Below are positions 59,797 to 64,000 of a stretch of DNA of 64,000 nucleotides, piece by piece; within the stretch, counting starts at the first letter, position 1, and each line of letters begins with the position of its first letter. Source of the DNA: Ptiloglossa arizonensis (taxonomy: Eukaryota > Arthropoda > Insecta > Hymenoptera > Colletidae); NCBI RefSeq assembly GCF_051014685.1, contig NW_027478458.1, forward strand, positions 1-64,000, written 5' to 3'. A program made the position numbers and the translations under genes. The notes beneath the pieces were generated by a model. The model had not been told where the DNA came from, did not search any database, and saw only the letters and a program-made list of their open reading frames with translations.

Positions 59797-62700
59797 GCGA
59801 GATATGGGACTTTGAAGCTAAGAAATGGTTGAGAAGACAACAAATTTTTCGCAATTCTACTGCTCCAAACGCTTATCCAGAATGGGCTAGGGAAAAAATA
59901 CACATACCGTTGTAATCGGGCGAGATTTTCCTTTCACACGCAACAGGAATTTTTGGGTTAGTTCAATCCGTTGACGAGATATGGGAGTTTGAAGCCAAGA
60001 AATGGTTGAGAAGGCATACAATTTTTCGCAATTCTGCTGATCCAAACGCTTAACCAGAATGGCCAAGGGAAAAAATAAACATACCGTTGTAATCGGGCGA
60101 GTTTCTACTTTCAGTTACAATAGGAATTTTTGGGTTAGGTCAATCCGTTCGCGAGATGTGGGAGTTTGAAGACAAGGAATGGTTGAGAAGGCAAAAAATT
60201 TTTCGCAATTCTGCTGCTCCAAACGCTTAACCAGAATGGCCTAGAGAAAAAATACACATACCTTTGTAATCGGGCGAGTTTCTACTTTCAGATGCAATAA
60301 GATTTTTTGGGTTAGGTCAATCCGTTTGCGAGATATGGGAGTTTGAAGCCAAGAAATGGTTGAGAAGGCATACAATTTTTCGCAATTCTGCTGCTCCAAA
60401 CGCTTAACCAGAATGGCCTAGGGAAAAAATACACATACCTTTGTAATGGGGCGAGTATCTACTGTCAGATGCAATAGGATTTTTTGGGTTAGGTCAATCC
60501 GTTCGCGAGATATGTGAGTTTGAAGCCAAGAAATGGTAGAGAAGGCAAAACATTTTTCGCAATTCTGCTGATCCAAACGCTTAACCAGACTGGCCTAGGG
60601 AAAAAATACACATACCGTTGTAATCGGGCGAGTTTCTACTTTCAGATGCACCAGGAGTTTTTGGGTTAGGTCAATCCGTTCGCGAGATATGGGACTTTGA
60701 AGCTAAGAAATGGTTGAGAATACAACAAATTTTTCGCAATTCTACTGCTCCAAACGCTTAACCAGAAAGGGCTAGGGAAAAAACACACATGCCGTTGTAA
60801 TCGGGCGAGTTTCTACTTTCAGATGCACTAGGAATTTTTGGGTTAGGTCAATCCGTTCGCGAGATATGGGACTTTGAAGCTAAGAAATGGTTGAGAAGAC
60901 AACAAATTTTTCGCAATTCTACTGCTCCAAACGCTTATCCAGAATGGGCTAGGGAAAAAATACACATACCGTTGTAATCGGGCGAGTTTTTACATTCACA
61001 CGCAACAGGAATTTTTGGGTTAGTTCAATCCGTTGGCGAGATATGGGAGTTTGAAGCCAAGAAATGGTTGAGAAGGCATACAATTTTTCGCAATTCTGCT
61101 GAACCAAACGCTTAACCAGAATGGCCAAGGGAAAAAATACACATACCGTTGTAATCGGGCGAGTTTCTACTTTCAGTTACAATAGGAATTTTTGGGTTAG
61201 GTCAATCCGTTCGCGAGATATGGTAGTTTGAAGACATGGAATGTTTGAGAAGGCAAAAAATTTTTCGCAATTCTGCTGCTCCAAACGCTTAACCAGAATG
61301 GCCTAGGGAAAAAATACATATACCGTTGTAATCGGGCGTGTTTCTACTTTCAGATGCAATAGAAATTTTTGGGTTAGGTCAATCCGTTCGCGAGATATGG
61401 GAGTTTGAAGCCAAGAAATGGTAGAGAAGGCAAAAAATTTTTCACAATTCTGCTGCTCCAAACGCTTAACCAGAATGGCCTCGTGAAAAAATACACATAC
61501 CTTTGTAATCGGGCGAGTTTCTACTTTCAGATGCAATAAGATTTTTTGGGTTAGGTCAATCCGTTGGCGAGATATGGGAGTTTGAAGCCAAGAATTGGTA
61601 GAGAAGGCATACAATTTTTCGCAATTCTGCTGCTCCAAACGCTTAACCAGAATGGCCTAGGGAAAAAATACACATACCTTTGTAATCGGGCGAGTATCTA
61701 CTTTCAGATGCAATAAGATTTTTTGGGTTAGGTCAATCCGTTCGCGAGATATGGGAGTTTGAAGCCAAGAAATGGTAGAGAAGACAACAAATTTTTCGCA
61801 ATTCTGCTGCTCCAAACGCTTAACCAGAATTGCCTAGGGAAAAATACACATACCGTTGTAATCGGGCGAGTTTTTACTTTCACACGCAAGAGGAATTTTT
61901 GGGTTAGGTCAATCCGTTGGCGAGATATGGGAGTTTGAAGCCAAGAAATGGTTGAGAAGGCATACAATTTTTCGCAATTCTGCTGATCCAAACGCTTAAC
62001 CAGAATGGCCTAGGGGAGAAATACACATACCGTTGTAATCTGGCGAGTTTCTACTTTCAGTTACAATAGGAATTTTTGGGTTAGGTCAATCCGTTCGCGA
62101 GATATGGGAGTTTGAAGACATGGAATGGTTGAGAAGGCAAAAAATTTTTCGCAATTCTGCTGCTCCAAACGCTTAACCAGAACGGTCTAGGGAAAAAATA
62201 CACATACCGTTGTAATCGGGCGAGTTTCTACTTTCAGATGCAGTAAGATTTTTTGGGTTAGGTCAATCCGTTCGCGAGATATGGGAGTTTGAAGCCAAGA
62301 AATGGTAGAGAAGGCAAAAAATTTTTCACAATACTGCTGCTCCAAACGCTTAACCAGAATGGCCTAGGGAAAAAATACACATACCTTTGTAATCGGGCGA
62401 GTTTCTACTTTCAGATGCAATAGGATTTTTTGGGTTAGGTCAATCCGTTCGCGAGATATGGGAGTTTGAAGCCAAGAAATGGTTGAGAAGGCATACCATT
62501 TTTCGCAATTCTGCTGATCCAAACGCTTAACCAGAATGGCCTAGGGGAAAAATACACATACCGTTGTAATCGGGCGAGTTTTTACTTTCACACGCAACAG
62601 GAATTTTTGGGTTAGGTCAATCCGTTGGCGAGATATGGGAGTTTGAAGCCAAGAAATGGTTGAGAAGGCATACAATTTTTCGCAATTCTGCTGATCCAAA

Positions 62701-64000
62701 CGCTTAACCAGAATGGCCTAGGGGAAAAATACACAAACCTTTGTAATCGGGCGAGTTTCTACTTTCAGACGCAATAGGAATTTTTGGGTTAGGTCAATCC
62801 GTTCGGGAGATATGGGAGTTTGAAGCCAAGAAATGGTTGAGAAGACAACAAATTTTTCGCAATTCTGCTGCTCCAAACGCTTAATCAGAATGGCCTAGGG
62901 AAAAAATACACATACCGTTGTAATCGGGCGAGTTTTTACTTTCACACGCAACAGGAATTTTTGGGTTAGGTCAATCCGTTCGCGAGATATGGGAGTTTGA
63001 AGACAAGGAATGGTTGAGAAGGCAAAAAATTTTTCGCAATTCGGCTGCTCCAAACGCTTAACCAGAATGGCCTAGGGAAAAAATACACATACCGTTGTAA
63101 TCGGGCGAGGTTCTACTTTCAGTTACAATAGGAATTTTTGGGTTAGGTCAATCCGTTCGCGAGATATGGGAGTTTGAAGACATGGAATGGTTGAGAAGGC
63201 AAAAAATTTTTCGCAATTCTGCTGCTCCACACGCTTAACCAGAATGGCCTAGGGAAAAAATACACATACCGTTGTAATCGGGCGAGTTTCTACTTTCAGA
63301 TGCAATAAGATTTTTTGGGTTAGGTCAATCCGTTCGCGAGATATGGGAGTTTGAAGCCAAGAAATGGTAGAGAAGGCAAAAAATTTTTCACAATTCTGCT
63401 GCTCCAAACGCTTAACCAGAATGGCCTAGGGAAAAAATACACATACCGTTGTAATCGGGCGAGTTTCTACTTTCAGATGCACTAGGAATTTTTGGGTTAG
63501 GTCAATCCGTTCGCGAGATATGTGACTTTGAAGCTAAGAAATGGTTGAGAAGAGAACAAAATTTTCGCAATTCTGCTGCTCCAAACGCTTAACCAGAATG
63601 GGCTAGGGAAAAAATACACAAACCGTTGTAATCGGGCGAGTTTTTACTTTCACACGCAACAGGAATTTTTGGGTTAGGTCAATCCGTTCGCGAGATATGG
63701 GAGTTTGAAGCCAAGAAATGGTTGAGAAGGCATACAATTTTTCGCAATTCTGCTGATCCAAACGCTTAACCAGAATGGCCTAGGGAAAAAATAGACATAC
63801 CGTTGTAATCGGGCGAGTTTCTACTTTCAGTTACAATAGGAATTTTTGGGTTAGGTCAATCCGTTCGCGAGATATGGGAGTTTGAAGACATGGAATGGTT
63901 GAGAAGGCAAAAAATTTTTCGCAATTCTGCTGCTCCACACGCTTAACCAGAATAGCCTAGGGAAAAAATACACATACCGTTGTAATCGGGCGAGTTTCTA
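59797..64000. repeat. Mixed satellite modules at the right end
   Basis: Modules of the preceding HOR continue in shuffled order. 'gcttatccag' followed by 'gggttagttcaatcc' occurs near 54211, 58279, 59871 and 60936; 'aaataaacatacc' at about 60072 matches 58657 (8 monomers less 1 bp). A later series carries 'cagttacaatagg' with 'gaagacatgg' at 61176, 62060, 63122 and 63830 (5, 6 and 4 monomers apart, first step less 1 bp), with 'atgcaataagattttttggg' between. The window ends inside a monomer. No gene is present. Confidence 0.8.

Larger units (their letters stand above)
1..64000. repeat. Tandem satellite array, 177 bp monomer
   Basis: The sequence repeats with a 177 bp period from the first to the last base: the landmark 'aatttttgggttagg' falls at 1, 178, 355 and 532 and continues at this spacing throughout. 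About 360 monomers are present, all in the same orientation. Neighbouring monomers differ at several to about twenty positions, while monomers separated by an HOR length can be nearly identical. Most monomers are exactly 177 bp, and rare one- or two-base indels shift the phase only slightly. No unique DNA, transposon or gene interrupts the array, only the N gap. A 177 bp unit is close to nucleosome-repeat size, as in many plant and animal centromeric satellites; a centromeric or pericentromeric location is inferred from this and not shown. The family is not one I recognise. Confidence 0.98.

Noticed and set aside
1..64000. CRISPR array
   Set aside because: Both the 'repeat' and the 'spacer' parts recur in every monomer. 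There are no unique spacers, and the 177 bp period is far too long.
1..64000. Telomere-like repeat, because each monomer contains 'gggttagg'
   Set aside because: It is one isolated occurrence per 177 bp and not a run of short telomeric units.
1..64000. tRNA, rRNA or other structured RNA genes
   Set aside because: I looked for non-periodic islands and found none; every stretch fits the 177 bp monomer.
1..64000. Assignment to a named satellite such as primate alphoid or the Arabidopsis 178 bp repeat because of the similar length
   Set aside because: Apart from length and the short CENP-B-like stretch, the sequence does not resemble those families as I know them.

Overview
The whole window is one head-to-tail satellite DNA array. 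A monomer of 177 bp (about 41-42% GC) repeats roughly 360 times, always in the same orientation. A single 100-base run of N (31796-31895) breaks it. I see no protein-coding gene, RNA gene, transposon, CRISPR array or unique sequence anywhere. The short open frames on both strands are a by-product of the repeat: 177 is 3 x 59, so a chance open frame keeps its phase from monomer to monomer. A long pure satellite with nested higher-order repeats (HORs) and a round-number N gap points to a eukaryotic chromosome scaffold, probably centromeric or pericentromeric heterochromatin. I do not recognise the satellite family and cannot name the organism.

Layout, left to right. 1-5859: blocks built on a 4-monomer (708 bp) period. 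5860-13560: an older, shuffled background with a 3-monomer duplication and a ~950 bp segment present twice 2830 bp apart. 13561-22785: a 17-monomer (3009 bp) HOR and partial copies of its modules. 22786-25960: the older background again, with the same diagnostic variants as 6.5-12.9 kb. 25961-33870: a family marked by 'agagttgcc' and 'gcatataat' variants, duplicated at about 3.5 kb and broken by the gap, with many one-base indels to the left of the gap. 33871-37680: mixed modules. 38010-47698: an HOR present as a 23-monomer copy (4069 bp), a 21-monomer copy (3715 bp) and a truncated third copy. 47699-51656: rearranged modules at 10- and 18-monomer spacing. 51657-59796: two almost identical 4070 bp units in tandem, the youngest-looking event here. 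59797-64000: mixed modules of the same type.

The parts do not work together as genes. The organisation is what unequal exchange and gene conversion produce in satellite arrays: all copy offsets seen are whole numbers of monomers, apart from a few bases explained by small indels. The most useful points are the near-identical 4070 bp pair, the clean two-monomer deletion between HOR copies, a 720 bp segment shared over 11.7 kb, a younger HOR block lying inside an older background, a CENP-B-box-like motif in each monomer, and evidence that the N gap stands for about 300 bp of predictable sequence. All similarity statements come from reading by eye, not from computed alignments.
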